Shown one piece after another: positions 8,697 to 16,211 of a stretch of 64,000 nt of DNA; positions within the stretch are counted from its first letter, which is position 1; every line of letters begins with the position of its first letter. The DNA is from Leifsonia shinshuensis (GTDB taxonomy: Bacteria > Actinomycetota > Actinomycetes > Actinomycetales > Microbacteriaceae). Both the position numbers and the translations under genes were made by a program. The DNA lies in contig NZ_CP043641.1 in assembly GCF_014217625.1 (NCBI RefSeq), positions 2,356,001 to 2,420,000 on the forward strand. The letters are read 5' to 3'. The notes under the pieces are model-generated. The model did not search any database, had not been told where the DNA came from, and saw only the letters and a list, made by a program, of their open reading frames with translations.

Positions 8697-9083
8697 GTGA
8701 ACGGCTTCTGGAACTTCATCTGGCTGATCTTCTGGGCGTTCGCCTTCGTCGCCTACCTGATGGTGCTGTTCACGATCCTGGTCGACCTCTTCCGCGACGA
8801 CAAGCTCAACGGCTGGTGGAAGGCCGTGTGGGTGATCTTCCTGATCTTCGTGCCCTTCCTCACCGCGCTGGTCTACCTGATCGCGCGCGGACGCGGCATG
8901 GCCGAGCGCAACGCGCGGGACCGGCGCACCGTCCCGGAGGACACGGACTACTACACGCATCCCACACCGTCCGCCACGCCGGCCGCCGACATCGAGCAGG
9001 CGAAGGCACTCCTGGACAAGGGCGTGATCAGCCAGAACGAGTTCGACGCGCTGAAGGCGAAGGCGCTCGGCAACCGTTTCTGA
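8697..9083 (+). CDS. PLDc_N-type membrane protein with C-terminal SHOCT domain
   Basis: 128 residues from GTG 8697. The N-terminal part has two transmembrane segments (FWNFIWLIFWAFAFVAYLMV and an AVWVIFLIFVPFLTALVYL stretch) separated by LVDLFRDDKLNGWWKA, the layout of the phospholipase-D-N-terminal-like membrane domain. The last 30 residues (DIEQAKALLDKGVISQNEF...) are a SHOCT helix pair, a short oligomerisation module. Function is unknown; such proteins are small envelope components. The start is chosen for the GAGAGGAG site 6 nt upstream; an in-frame GTG at 8670 is less likely. Confidence 0.85.
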   Translation: MNGFWNFIWLIFWAFAFVAYLMVLFTILVDLFRDDKLNGWWKAVWVIFLIFVPFLTALVYLIARGRGMAERNARDRRTVPEDTDYYTHPTPSATPAADIEQAKALLDKGVISQNEFDALKAKALGNRF

Positions 9084-9106
9084 CGGCGACCGGAGGTCTT
9101 CGGCCA

Positions 9107-9195
9107 CGACTCAGGCGCTTTTGAGGGCGACTCAGGCTATCCTGCGATACGACACGCCTAACTTCATCACGCGATGGCCTTGCATTCGACTCAGG
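9107..9195 (+). promoter_or_regulatory. three direct copies of CGACTCAGG upstream of the GntR pair
   Basis: Copies lie at 9107-9115, 9128-9136 and 9187-9195, all in the same orientation. The first two are 21 bp apart (two helical turns); the third lies inside the -35/-10 spacer of the likely promoter. This arrangement suggests operator sites for autoregulation by the downstream GntR proteins. The first two copies share one further base (C). Confidence 0.55.
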
Positions 9196-9207
9196 TGGAT
9201 GTAATAT
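9180..9207 (+). promoter_or_regulatory. promoter TTGCAT-16-TAATAT of the GntR pair
   Basis: -35 TTGCAT at 9180-9185 and -10 TAATAT at 9202-9207; ATG 9214 follows 6 nt later, so the transcript would be leaderless. Confidence 0.6.
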
Positions 9208-9213
9208 TCATGT

Positions 9214-9909
9214 ATGCCTGTACCCATCGCAGAGGCCGTCAGTCCCCGACGGCTCATCAGAGACGAAGTCTTCGTTCGTCTCCTCGACGCCATCGTCGAC
9301 GGGGACCTCACTCCCGGAGAGCAGCTCTACGACGCTGAGATCGAGAAGTGGGTCGGAGTCTCCCGCACGCCCGTCCGCGAAGCCCTGAACCAGCTCGCGG
9401 CCATGGGGCTCGTGGAGATCATGCCGCAGAAGCGCACCCGCGTCACTCCGATCGACCCCGAACGCCTCCGCGCGCTCATCGACACCGTCGGCAGCCTCCT
9501 CACCGGAATCGTGCGCGACGCGACGCCGCTCCTCACCGAGGACGACAAGGACGCCCTCCGCGCCTTCACGGAGCGGTTCGGGGACGGCGACGGGATGGCA
9601 GAGCTCGTCAAGGAGCGCGTGCTCACCGACGGCTTCGTCAACGTCTTCCTGCGCCGCCTCGACAATCGCACGCTCGCGAAGCTGTTCACGCGCCACCTCC
9701 CCGAGGTGCGCCGGGCGCTGATCGCTGCGCCGTCCTCGAAGGCGTTCACGAAGGGCGCGCCGCACCTCGCGTCCGCCGTCGCCGCGGCCGTCGCCGGCAA
9801 CGGCGCCAAGGCCGCCGCTGGCGTGTCCGACTTCTGGAACAAGGGGCTCGTCACCGTGGTGGACGAGTTCGGAACGAAGGCCGCACTCTCTGGGAAGGAG
9901 GGGCGCTGA
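9214..9909 (+). CDS. GntR-family transcriptional regulator (first of tandem pair)
   Basis: 231 residues. The N-terminal winged helix (about 10-80) has the GntR signature: FVRLLDAIVDGDLTPGEQL, then VSRTPVREALNQLAAMGLVEIMPQKRTRV. The C-terminal part is helical and resembles a shortened FCD-type effector domain; I cannot name the ligand. It overlaps the second GntR gene by 1 bp (TGATG), so the two are co-translated. Both proteins keep matching HTH segments, so they are likely duplicates that may form heterodimers. Confidence 0.88.
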   Translation: MPVPIAEAVSPRRLIRDEVFVRLLDAIVDGDLTPGEQLYDAEIEKWVGVSRTPVREALNQLAAMGLVEIMPQKRTRVTPIDPERLRALIDTVGSLLTGIVRDATPLLTEDDKDALRAFTERFGDGDGMAELVKERVLTDGFVNVFLRRLDNRTLAKLFTRHLPEVRRALIAAPSSKAFTKGAPHLASAVAAAVAGNGAKAAAGVSDFWNKGLVTVVDEFGTKAALSGKEGR

Positions 9910-10610
9910 TGCCGCTCCCCGTCAAAGACTCCGCACCCGTCGAGCGCCAGCTCCTGCGCGATGTCGTCTACAACCGCCTCTACGAGGGCATCCTCGACGG
10001 CACCCTCGAGCCGGGCGAGACCCTGCTGGACGAAAAGCTCACGGCCTGGCTCGGCGTCTCCCGCACGCCGATCCGCGAGGCGCTGATGAAGCTGGCCGAC
10101 ATCGGCCTGGTCGAGATGGCGCCGAACCGCTACACGCGCGTCGCGCCCATCGACCTCCGCGCCATCGACGAGGCGATCTACACGACAGGGCTCCTGCACG
10201 AGTACGCGGCCCGCACCTCGGTCCCGAACCTCGACAACGCCGCGCTCGGCCGTCAGGACAAGGCGGTCAAGGAGATCCGCAAGGCCGCCAAGTCGAACAA
10301 CCTCCCGGCCCTCGGCCGCGCGGTGAACGACTTCTTCGTGGAGTTCGAGCGCAACAGCGGCAACGACGTGCTGCTCGCGATCAGCGAGGGCCTGAGCCCG
10401 CAGGTGCTGCGCTATGTCGCCGTGTGGAAGCGCCCGTTCGACACCGACGAGCTGCCCGCCCGCGTCACGGAGATCCACGACGCCGCCAAGGCGCACGACG
10501 GCGACAAGGCCGGTGACCTGGTGCGCGCTCTGTTCGCGCCGACGCTCGCGCAGTTCCTCTCGGACTACCGCCGCAGCGACGAGGACATCGAAGAGAGCCC
10601 CGTGGTCTGA
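9909..10610 (+). CDS. GntR-family transcriptional regulator (second of tandem pair)
   Basis: 233 residues, starting at ATG 9909 within the stop of the first copy. The winged helix (VVYNRLYEGILDGTLEPGE, then VSRTPIREALMKLADIGLVEM) matches the upstream paralogue closely, including the RYTRVAPID segment where the first copy has KRTRVTPID. The helical C-terminal domain differs more. A strong hairpin follows the stop. Ligand and regulon are unknown; the CGACTCAGG copies upstream are the best candidate targets. Confidence 0.88.
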   Translation: MPLPVKDSAPVERQLLRDVVYNRLYEGILDGTLEPGETLLDEKLTAWLGVSRTPIREALMKLADIGLVEMAPNRYTRVAPIDLRAIDEAIYTTGLLHEYAARTSVPNLDNAALGRQDKAVKEIRKAAKSNNLPALGRAVNDFFVEFERNSGNDVLLAISEGLSPQVLRYVAVWKRPFDTDELPARVTEIHDAAKAHDGDKAGDLVRALFAPTLAQFLSDYRRSDEDIEESPVV

Positions 10611-10627
10611 TCCGGACCCGCACGTCC

Positions 10628-10658
10628 GTGCCCGGCGCCTGTCTCAGGCGCCGGGCAC
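10628..10658. terminator. bidirectional hairpin terminator
   Basis: A perfect 14-bp stem (GTGCCCGGCGCCTG with its complement) with a TCT loop lies between the convergent GntR and Dabb genes. There is no T-run, as is common in high-GC Actinomycetota. Confidence 0.7.
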
Positions 10659-10672
10659 ACGTGCGTTCGGGC

Positions 10673-10972
10673 TCAGTACTCGGCGTCGACGGCGGCCCGG
10701 CCGGAGACCACCGACCGGATGTACGCGGCGACCTTCTCGTGCTCGGGGTGCTCGACGTAGCGCTGCAGGGCGGCCTCGTCCGCGAAGTCGCTCACGAGCA
10801 CGATGTCGAACTCATTCGCCGGCAGGGAGTTGAGCCCCACCTCGAAGCGCTGGATCTCCGGGACGACCGCGGGCAGCGACTCCAGCCCGGCCTTGATGCG
10901 GGCGGCCTGGTCGGCGCGCTCCGCCTCCACGGTCGACGCGAGCTTCCACATGACGACGTGACGCAGGGTCAA
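10673..10972 (-). CDS. Dabb-family (stress-responsive alpha/beta-barrel) protein
   Basis: 99 residues from TTG 10972. It opens with LRHVVMWKL and contains FEVGLN, FDIVLVSDFADEAALQRYVEHPEH, the pattern of the dimeric alpha/beta-barrel (Dabb) fold. Its role is unknown; family members range from stress proteins to small enzymes. The TTG start overlaps the stop of the glutaredoxin-like gene (TTGA) and follows a GGAGGAGGA ribosome-binding site, so the pair forms an operon. Confidence 0.85.
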   Translation of the reverse strand: MTLRHVVMWKLASTVEAERADQAARIKAGLESLPAVVPEIQRFEVGLNSLPANEFDIVLVSDFADEAALQRYVEHPEHEKVAAYIRSVVSGRAAVDAEY

Positions 10973-11235
10973 CGGTCCTCCTCCAGCAGGGCGGTGCGCA
11001 GGCGCGCCTGGTCGACGCGCCAGTAAGTGTGCTGCCGGCCGTCCACGAGCACGACCGGGATGTCCTCCACGTAGCGCTCGTGCAGCCCGGCGTCCTCCAG
11101 GATGCTGAGCTCCTCCACGCGCACCTCGGGGGCGCCGGCGGGGAGGCCGTCGATCACCGAGCGGATCGCCTCCCGTGCGTCGTCGCACAGGTGACAGCCC
11201 GGCTTGCCGATGAGCGTGACGGTGACGGTGGACAC
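10969..11235 (-). CDS. glutaredoxin-like thiol protein
   Basis: 88 residues from GTG 11235. A thioredoxin-fold protein with KPGCHLCDDA near the N-terminus (C-H-L-C active pair) and the cis-Pro region EDIPVVLVDG. It probably reduces or transfers disulfides in the cytoplasm. I prefer GTG 11235 to the in-frame ATG 11256 because a TAGGCT box lies between them, 7 nt before the GTG. It is the first gene of a two-gene operon with the Dabb protein. Confidence 0.85.
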   Translation of the reverse strand: MSTVTVTLIGKPGCHLCDDAREAIRSVIDGLPAGAPEVRVEELSILEDAGLHERYVEDIPVVLVDGRQHTYWRVDQARLRTALLEEDR

Positions 11236-11242
11236 GGCATCC

Positions 11243-11248
11243 AGCCTA
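11243..11248 (-). promoter_or_regulatory. -10 box (TAGGCT) for the glutaredoxin-like gene
   Basis: On the minus strand, 7 nt before GTG 11235; it decides the start codon. Confidence 0.55.
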
Positions 11249-11269
11249 GCCCGCATGCGGACAGCAGAA

Positions 11270-11295
11270 AGCGCCGGACCTCACGGACCGGCGCT
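11270..11295 (-). terminator. terminator after the bS22-type gene
   Basis: An 8-bp stem AGCGCCGG/CCGGCGCT with a 10-nt loop, followed on the minus strand by TTTC. Confidence 0.6.
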
Positions 11296-11315
11296 CGAGC
11301 AGCAGACGCTGAGGT

Positions 11316-11414
11316 CTACTTCTTGTTGCGACGCTGGTGGCGCGTCTTGCGAAGAAGCTTGCGGTGCTTCTTCTTCGCCATACGCTTGCGACGCTTCTTG
11401 ATAACGGAACCCAC
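11316..11414 (-). CDS. bS22-type small ribosomal protein (AURKAIP1/COX24 domain)
   Basis: Only 32 residues: it opens MGSVIKKRRKRMAKKKHRK and ends in RHQRRNKK. Nearly every residue is Lys, Arg or His, and the first part matches what I remember of mycobacterial bS22, which sits in the small ribosomal subunit. It starts at GTG 11414 with GAGGT a few nt upstream and has its own terminator. It is usually missed by gene finders because of its length. Confidence 0.9.
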   Translation of the reverse strand: MGSVIKKRRKRMAKKKHRKLLRKTRHQRRNKK

Positions 11415-11482
11415 GTAGACCTCACAAAGTTAGGGGTTTGCCGCGGAGTACGCGGCGACACAAGGAGACAGTCTACCCGACT

Positions 11483-11713
11483 TCACGCCGAGTCCGCGAC
11501 GCCGCCGTCCAGATGCGGCCGCACGGCCTCCAGCGTCTGCGCCACGGCGGACTCCGGAACGCGGAACGACCGGCCGAAACGGATCGCCGGAAGCTCACCG
11601 GAGTGGACGAGCCGGTAGACGGTCATCCGGGAGACGCGCATCATGTCGGCCACCTCGGCGACCGTCAGGAAGCGCACCTCGCGAAGAGCGTTCGAGCCTC
11701 CATCGTGAGCCAT
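11483..11713 (-). CDS. BldC-like helix-turn-helix protein
   Basis: 76 residues: a short MerR/excisionase-type HTH (FLTVAEVADMMRVSRMTVYRL, then GELPAIRFGRSFRVPESAV). Stand-alone proteins of this type in Actinomycetota resemble BldC, a small DNA-binding developmental or housekeeping regulator. The alternative, a phage excisionase, is unlikely because no integrase or phage gene is near. The ribosome-binding site is GAAAGGGA. Confidence 0.87.
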   Translation of the reverse strand: MAHDGGSNALREVRFLTVAEVADMMRVSRMTVYRLVHSGELPAIRFGRSFRVPESAVAQTLEAVRPHLDGGVADSA

Positions 11714-11774
11714 GCGGTGTCCCTTTCTTGCCCGTCATCGTACTCGGGTCGTGACGACGGGGAACTAGGGAACT

Positions 11775-12191
11775 CTAGTCCCTGCGCCACTTCTTCGGAG
11801 TGACGCGCTCCACCCGGCGCCGGGTGTCCGCGAGCACCTTGCCCACCGTGCTGGCGAACTCGCGGGTCTCGTCGGCGAGCTGCACCGAGTAGGCGGACAG
11901 GTCGACGTCCGAAGCGGTGAACGGGATGATCCAGTCCTCCACGGCCTCCAGTGGCGTCGGGTCGATCCGGTAGTACCGGTGCTGTCCCTCCTCGCGGACC
12001 GACACCAGCGAGGCCTCGCGCAGCACCTTCAAATGCTTGGACACGGTGGGCTGGCTGAGCTCCAGCGTGGCCACGATCTCCGAGACCGAGATCTCCCCGG
12101 CGGGGCGCGCGTCATCCGAGTTGCGGTCGAGCAGCACTTTGAGGATGTCGCGCCGAGTCGGGTCGGCGATCACGTCGAAGATGTCGGCCAT
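11775..12191 (-). CDS. ArsR-family transcriptional regulator
   Basis: 138 residues. The winged helix covers about 1-85: ADPTRRDILKVLL, then SEIVATLELSQPTVSKHLKVLREASLV and the wing EEGQHRYYRID. No Cys metal site is visible, so this is not a classic metal sensor. The C-terminal 50 residues are helical and basic. The start ATG 12191 lies 6 nt after TAGCCT, so it is leaderless. It is divergent from trkH, 77 bp away, but a regulatory link is not shown. Confidence 0.88.
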   Translation of the reverse strand: MADIFDVIADPTRRDILKVLLDRNSDDARPAGEISVSEIVATLELSQPTVSKHLKVLREASLVSVREEGQHRYYRIDPTPLEAVEDWIIPFTASDVDLSAYSVQLADETREFASTVGKVLADTRRRVERVTPKKWRRD

Positions 12192-12197
12192 TGCACC

Positions 12198-12203
12198 AGG
12201 CTA
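12198..12203 (-). promoter_or_regulatory. -10 box (TAGCCT) for the ArsR gene
   Basis: On the minus strand, 6 nt before ATG 12191. Confidence 0.55.
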
Positions 12204-12229
12204 GTCGTACGGGTGTCGGAGTACCATGT

Positions 12230-12255
12230 CCGAAGCTGTCGATCCGAAGCTGTCG
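12230..12255 (+). repeat. 12-bp tandem direct repeat in the trkH leader
   Basis: CCGAAGCTGTCG occurs at 12230-12241 and again at 12244-12255, period 14, just before the ribosome-binding site of the potassium transporter gene. Confidence 0.7.
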
Positions 12256-12268
12256 GGAGGAACGGACG

Positions 12269-13705
12269 ATGCGCACGACGCAGCCGGTTCGGCGCGGGCC
12301 CGCTGCCGCGGGGGGACGTGTCCGGGCGGCGCTGAACGGCTTCGCCCAGCGGAGTCCGTCGCGGTTCGCGATCCTCGTCTTCACCCTCCTGATCCTCGTC
12401 TTCACCCTGCTGTTCTCGCTGCCGGTCTCCTCGGCGTCCGGCACGTGGACCGGCCTGGCCGACTCGCTGTTCACCGCCGTATCCGTCATCTGCGTGACCG
12501 GCCTCTCGACGGTCGACATGGCGACGCACTGGTCGGTGTTCGGCCACCTGCTCGTCTACATCGGCGTGCAGGTCGGAGCGGTCGGCGTGCTCACGATGGC
12601 GAGCATCCTCGGGATGATCGTCTCGCGCCGCCTGGGGCTGCGCGCGAAGCTGATGGCCGCCAGCGACAGCAACCCGCTGCGGATCCACGCCGGCCCGGTC
12701 GCCGAGGGCCAGGCGGTGCGGCTCGGCGACGTCGGCAAGCTGCTGCGCACCGTCGCGATCAGCATGGTCGTCATCGAGGGCGGCGTCGCCCTCCTGCTGT
12801 TCCCGCGGATGCTGATCGCCGGGATGGACGTCGGCACGTCGATCTGGGAGAGCCTGTACTACTCGGCCATGGCCTTCACCAACACCGGTTTCGCGCCGAA
12901 CACCGAGGGCCTGACGCCGTTCGTGGAGGACTACTGGTTCCTCGGCGCGCTGATGATCGGCGTGTTCCTCGGCGCGATCGGCTTCCCGGTGATCCTGGCG
13001 CTGGCCTCCAACCTGCGCAAGCGGCGACGGCGCTGGTCCATCCACGTCAAGCTCACCCTGCTGACCTCGGTGATCCTGCTGGTCGCGGGCGCGGTGCTCT
13101 ACATCGTGCTCGAATACGACAACCCGAAGACGTTCGGCCACCTGGACGCCGGGCACACGGTGTTCCAGTCCTTCTTCCTGTCGACGATGAGCCGCTCGGG
13201 AGGCTTCTCCACCATCCCGATCTCCGACCTGCACGGGTCGAGCCTGCTGGTGACCGACATGCTGATGTTCATCGGCGGCGGGTCGGCTTCCACCGCGGGC
13301 GGCATCAAGGTCACGACGCTCGCGGTGCTGTTCCTCGCGGCGTTCGCCGAGGCCCGCGGTGTGGAGTCGATGGACGCGTTCAAGCGCCGCATCCCGATCG
13401 ACGTGCTGCGGCTGTCGGTCGCGGTCGCGCTGTGGGGCGCGACGATCGTGGCGGTGTCGAGCATCCTCATCCTGCAGATCACGAAGGCGCCGCTGGACCA
13501 CGTGCTCTTCGACGTCATCTCCGCGTTCGCGACCTGCGGCCTGTCGACCGGCCTCACGGAGCATCTGCCCGACCCCGGCGTCTACGTGATGGCGGCCACG
13601 ATGTTCTGCGGCCGCGTTGGTACAGTGACTCTCGCCGCGGCGCTGGCGCAGAGCCAGCGCAAGCAGCTCTACCAGAACCCCGAGGAGAGGCCGCTCGTTG
13701 GTTGA
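12269..13705 (+). CDS. TrkH/KtrB-type potassium transporter
   Basis: 478 residues, about 10 hydrophobic segments, with the four pore-loop repeats typical of the family: VICVTGLSTVD, AMAFTNTGFAPN, STMSRSGGFSTIP and SAFATCGLSTGL. It also has the GGGSASTAGGIKV helix end. It is the membrane channel subunit for K+ uptake and works with the downstream cytosolic TrkA-type protein, whose gene overlaps by 8 bp. The start ATG 12269 is supported by GGGAGGAA 7 nt upstream; an earlier in-frame ATG at 12191 lacks a site. Confidence 0.93.
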   Translation: MRTTQPVRRGPAAAGGRVRAALNGFAQRSPSRFAILVFTLLILVFTLLFSLPVSSASGTWTGLADSLFTAVSVICVTGLSTVDMATHWSVFGHLLVYIGVQVGAVGVLTMASILGMIVSRRLGLRAKLMAASDSNPLRIHAGPVAEGQAVRLGDVGKLLRTVAISMVVIEGGVALLLFPRMLIAGMDVGTSIWESLYYSAMAFTNTGFAPNTEGLTPFVEDYWFLGALMIGVFLGAIGFPVILALASNLRKRRRRWSIHVKLTLLTSVILLVAGAVLYIVLEYDNPKTFGHLDAGHTVFQSFFLSTMSRSGGFSTIPISDLHGSSLLVTDMLMFIGGGSASTAGGIKVTTLAVLFLAAFAEARGVESMDAFKRRIPIDVLRLSVAVALWGATIVAVSSILILQITKAPLDHVLFDVISAFATCGLSTGLTEHLPDPGVYVMAATMFCGRVGTVTLAAALAQSQRKQLYQNPEERPLVG

Positions 13706-14369
13706 CCGGATCAAGCACAACGCGCCCGTCCTCGTGATCGGCCTCGGCCGGTTCGGCGCGGCGACGGCGGGGCAGCTCGACCGGCTGGGCCGGGAGGTCC
13801 TGGCGATCGACACCGACGCCGGGCTGGTGCAGAAGTGGGCCGACCGCGTCACCCACACGGTGCAGGCGGACGCCCGCTCGATCGAGACGCTCCGCCAGAT
13901 CGGCGCAGAGGACTTCTCCATCGCGGTGGTCGCCGTCGGGTCGTCGATCGAGGCGAGCGTGCTGATCACGGCGAATCTGGTCGACCTCCACGTGCCGCAG
14001 ATCTGGGCGAAGGCCATCTCGCAGTCGCACGGCAAGATCCTGGAGCGGATCGGCGCCAACCACGTGATCTACCCGGAGGCGGAGGCCGGCGAGCGCGTCG
14101 CGCACCTGGTGTCAGGTCGGATGCTCGACTTCATCGAGTTCGACGACGACTTCGCGCTGGTGAAGATGTACCCGCCGAAGCCGATCCGGGGGCTGAACCT
14201 CACCGAGTCGGGCGTGCGGACCAAGCACAACATCACCGTCGTCGGGGTGAAGAGCCCGGGCAAGCCGTTCACCTACGCGACGGCGGACACGGTGGTCTCC
14301 AACCACGACCTCATCATCGTCTCCGGCACCTCCGGCGATATCGAGCGCTTCGCGGCGCTCGACTCGTAA
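13698..14369 (+). CDS. TrkA/KtrA-type potassium channel regulatory subunit
   Basis: 223 residues from TTG 13698 (GAGGAGAGG upstream). The N-terminal RCK/Rossmann domain has VIGLGRFGAATAGQL and an acidic strand end (LAIDTD); the C-terminal TrkA_C domain starts near residue 140. It binds nucleotides in the cytoplasm and gates the TrkH/KtrB pore. It overlaps the transporter gene by 8 bp, so the two are made together. Only 8 bp separate it from convergent proC. Confidence 0.92.
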   Translation: MVDRIKHNAPVLVIGLGRFGAATAGQLDRLGREVLAIDTDAGLVQKWADRVTHTVQADARSIETLRQIGAEDFSIAVVAVGSSIEASVLITANLVDLHVPQIWAKAISQSHGKILERIGANHVIYPEAEAGERVAHLVSGRMLDFIEFDDDFALVKMYPPKPIRGLNLTESGVRTKHNITVVGVKSPGKPFTYATADTVVSNHDLIIVSGTSGDIERFAALDS

Positions 14370-14377
14370 TCGGCCGG

Positions 14378-15226
14378 TTACTCGCCGGCGAGCTCGCGCG
14401 CCCGGGCCAGGGCGGCGTCGGTCGCGCGCGCGAACAGCTCGGGGAGGTCGGCCTCCGCCAGCACGCCGATCGCGCGCTCGGTGGTGCCGTTCGGGCTGGT
14501 GACGCGGCGGCGGAGCTCGGCGGGATCCTCACCGGAGGAGACCAGCAGCTCGGAGGCGCCGAGGAACGTGCCGTTGACCAGCGTGCGGGCCTGCTCGGGC
14601 GTGAAGCCCTTTCCGATCGCCGCAGCGGTCAGCGCCTCCACCAGGAAGAACACGTACGCCGGGCCGGAGCCGGAGATGGTGCTGAGCGCGTCGAGCTGCG
14701 ACTCCGGCACCTCCACTACCTCCCCGACGGTCTCGAACAGCGCGCGCACCAGCGCGAGGTCGTCGGGCTCGGTGCGGGTGCCGGGGCTGATGCCGGTGAC
14801 GGCCTTGCCCACGACCGCCGGCGTGTTCGGCATCGAGCGGACGACGGTCACGGACTTCGGCAGCAGCGACTCGAATTTCGCGATCGTGACGCCGGCCGCC
14901 ACGCTGACCACGATGGCGCCGGGCGTCAGCGAGTCGGCGATCTCGCGCAGCAGGTCGGGCACCATCCCCGGCTTCACGGCGACGATCACGAGCTCGGCGC
15001 CGTCGACCGCCGCGCGGTTGGCGTCGCCGTCCTCCTCGGTCGCGAAGGCGGTGACGCCCGGCACACCGGCGAGCTCGGCGGCGCGCTTCTTCGACCGGTT
15101 GGTGACCCGGATGCCGCCGTCGACCTTCACTCCCGGCGCGGTCAGCCCGGAGAGGATGGCGCGCCCCATCGAGCCCGCTCCGAGCATCGCGATGGTGGGC
15201 AGCGTGACGTTCTTCGTGTCGCTCAT
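14378..15226 (-). CDS. proC: pyrroline-5-carboxylate reductase
   Basis: 282 residues. The N-terminal Rossmann motif is MLGAGSMGRAIL (residues about 15-26), followed by VAVKPGMV and the signature SGSGPAYVFFLVEALTAAA (about 175-195). It makes proline from pyrroline-5-carboxylate with NAD(P)H in the cytoplasm. The start ATG 15226 lies 6 nt from a TAGGAT box that overlaps the -10 box of the divergent CDF gene. Confidence 0.94.
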   Translation of the reverse strand: MSDTKNVTLPTIAMLGAGSMGRAILSGLTAPGVKVDGGIRVTNRSKKRAAELAGVPGVTAFATEEDGDANRAAVDGAELVIVAVKPGMVPDLLREIADSLTPGAIVVSVAAGVTIAKFESLLPKSVTVVRSMPNTPAVVGKAVTGISPGTRTEPDDLALVRALFETVGEVVEVPESQLDALSTISGSGPAYVFFLVEALTAAAIGKGFTPEQARTLVNGTFLGASELLVSSGEDPAELRRRVTSPNGTTERAIGVLAEADLPELFARATDAALARARELAGE

Positions 15227-15232
15227 GGGCCC

Positions 15233-15242
15233 ATCCTAGGAT
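15233..15242. promoter_or_regulatory. overlapping back-to-back -10 boxes (ATCCTAGGAT)
   Basis: The 10-bp palindrome reads TAGGAT on both strands. Each copy is exactly 6 nt from an ATG: 15226 for proC on minus and 15249 for the CDF gene on plus. The whole intergenic gap is 22 bp, so each gene's -35 must lie in the other's coding region. Confidence 0.6.
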
Positions 15243-15248
15243 GAGGTC

Positions 15249-16211
15249 ATGAGCGCAGAAGGTGGCACCAGGGCGATCGTCGCGGCCTTCGCCGCCAACC
15301 TCGGGATCGCCCTGACCAAGTTCATCGCGTGGGCGTTCTCCGGGTCGTCCTCGATGCTCGCGGAGGGCGTGCACTCGGTCGCCGACTCCGGCAACCAGCT
15401 GCTCCTGCTGCTCGGCGGACGCCAGGCCAAGAAGAAGGCCGACAAGGAGCACCCCTTCGGCTACGGCCGGGAGCGCTACGTCTACGCGTTCGTCGTCTCG
15501 ATCATCCTGTTCTCGGTCGGCGGCGTCTTCTCGCTGTACGAGGGCGTGGAGAAGCTGACGCATCCGCACCCGCTGGAGAACTGGTGGCTGCCGCTGCTGG
15601 TGCTCTTCATCGCGATCGGCCTCGAGTCGTTCTCGCTGCGCACGGCCGTCCACGAGTCGAACCCGCTCCGCAAGGGGATGTCGTGGCCGCAGTTCATCCG
15701 GCGCGCGAAGGCCCCCGAGCTGCCGGTCGTGCTGCTGGAGGACGTGGCGGCGCTCACCGGTCTGGTCTTCGCGCTGATCGGCGTCGGGCTCACGATCATC
15801 ACCGGCAACGGCGTCTGGGACGGCATCGGAACCGTCCTGATCGGCCTCCTGCTGGTCGCGGTCGCGATCGTGCTCGGCATCGAGACCAAGAGCCTGCTGG
15901 TCGGCGAGGGCGCCTCCGACGTCGACGTCGCCGCCATCGAGAAGGCGATCCTCGCCGGCGACGAGGTCGAGCGCATCATCCACATGCGCACGCTCTACCT
16001 GGGGCCGGACGAACTGCTCGTGGGAGCCAAGCTCGCCGTCGCGGGCGAGCAGAACATGCTGGAGGTCTCGGCCGCGATCGACACGATCGAGCGCCGGATC
16101 CGCGACGCCGTCCCCGTCGCACGGGTCATCTACATCGAGCCGGACGTCTGGGTCGACCCCAACGAGCAGCACCCCGCCACCGACACCATCATCGTCAAAG
16201 GACTCGAGTGA
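15249..16211 (+). CDS. cation diffusion facilitator family transporter
   Basis: 320 residues. About five to six hydrophobic segments fill residues 8-210, with the metal-site motifs AEGVHSVADSGNQ (HSxxD) in TM2 and LEDVAALTGL in a later helix. A cytoplasmic C-terminal domain follows. The family exports Zn2+, Fe2+, Co2+ or Mn2+ by proton antiport; the metal cannot be fixed here. The stop overlaps the GTG start of the amidotransferase gene (GTGA), so the two are co-transcribed. Confidence 0.92.
   Translation: MSAEGGTRAIVAAFAANLGIALTKFIAWAFSGSSSMLAEGVHSVADSGNQLLLLLGGRQAKKKADKEHPFGYGRERYVYAFVVSIILFSVGGVFSLYEGVEKLTHPHPLENWWLPLLVLFIAIGLESFSLRTAVHESNPLRKGMSWPQFIRRAKAPELPVVLLEDVAALTGLVFALIGVGLTIITGNGVWDGIGTVLIGLLLVAVAIVLGIETKSLLVGEGASDVDVAAIEKAILAGDEVERIIHMRTLYLGPDELLVGAKLAVAGEQNMLEVSAAIDTIERRIRDAVPVARVIYIEPDVWVDPNEQHPATDTIIVKGLE

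Noticed and set aside
11483..11713. Phage excisionase
   Set aside because: The HTH would fit, but there is no integrase, attachment site or other phage gene nearby; BldC-like housekeeping proteins have the same fold.
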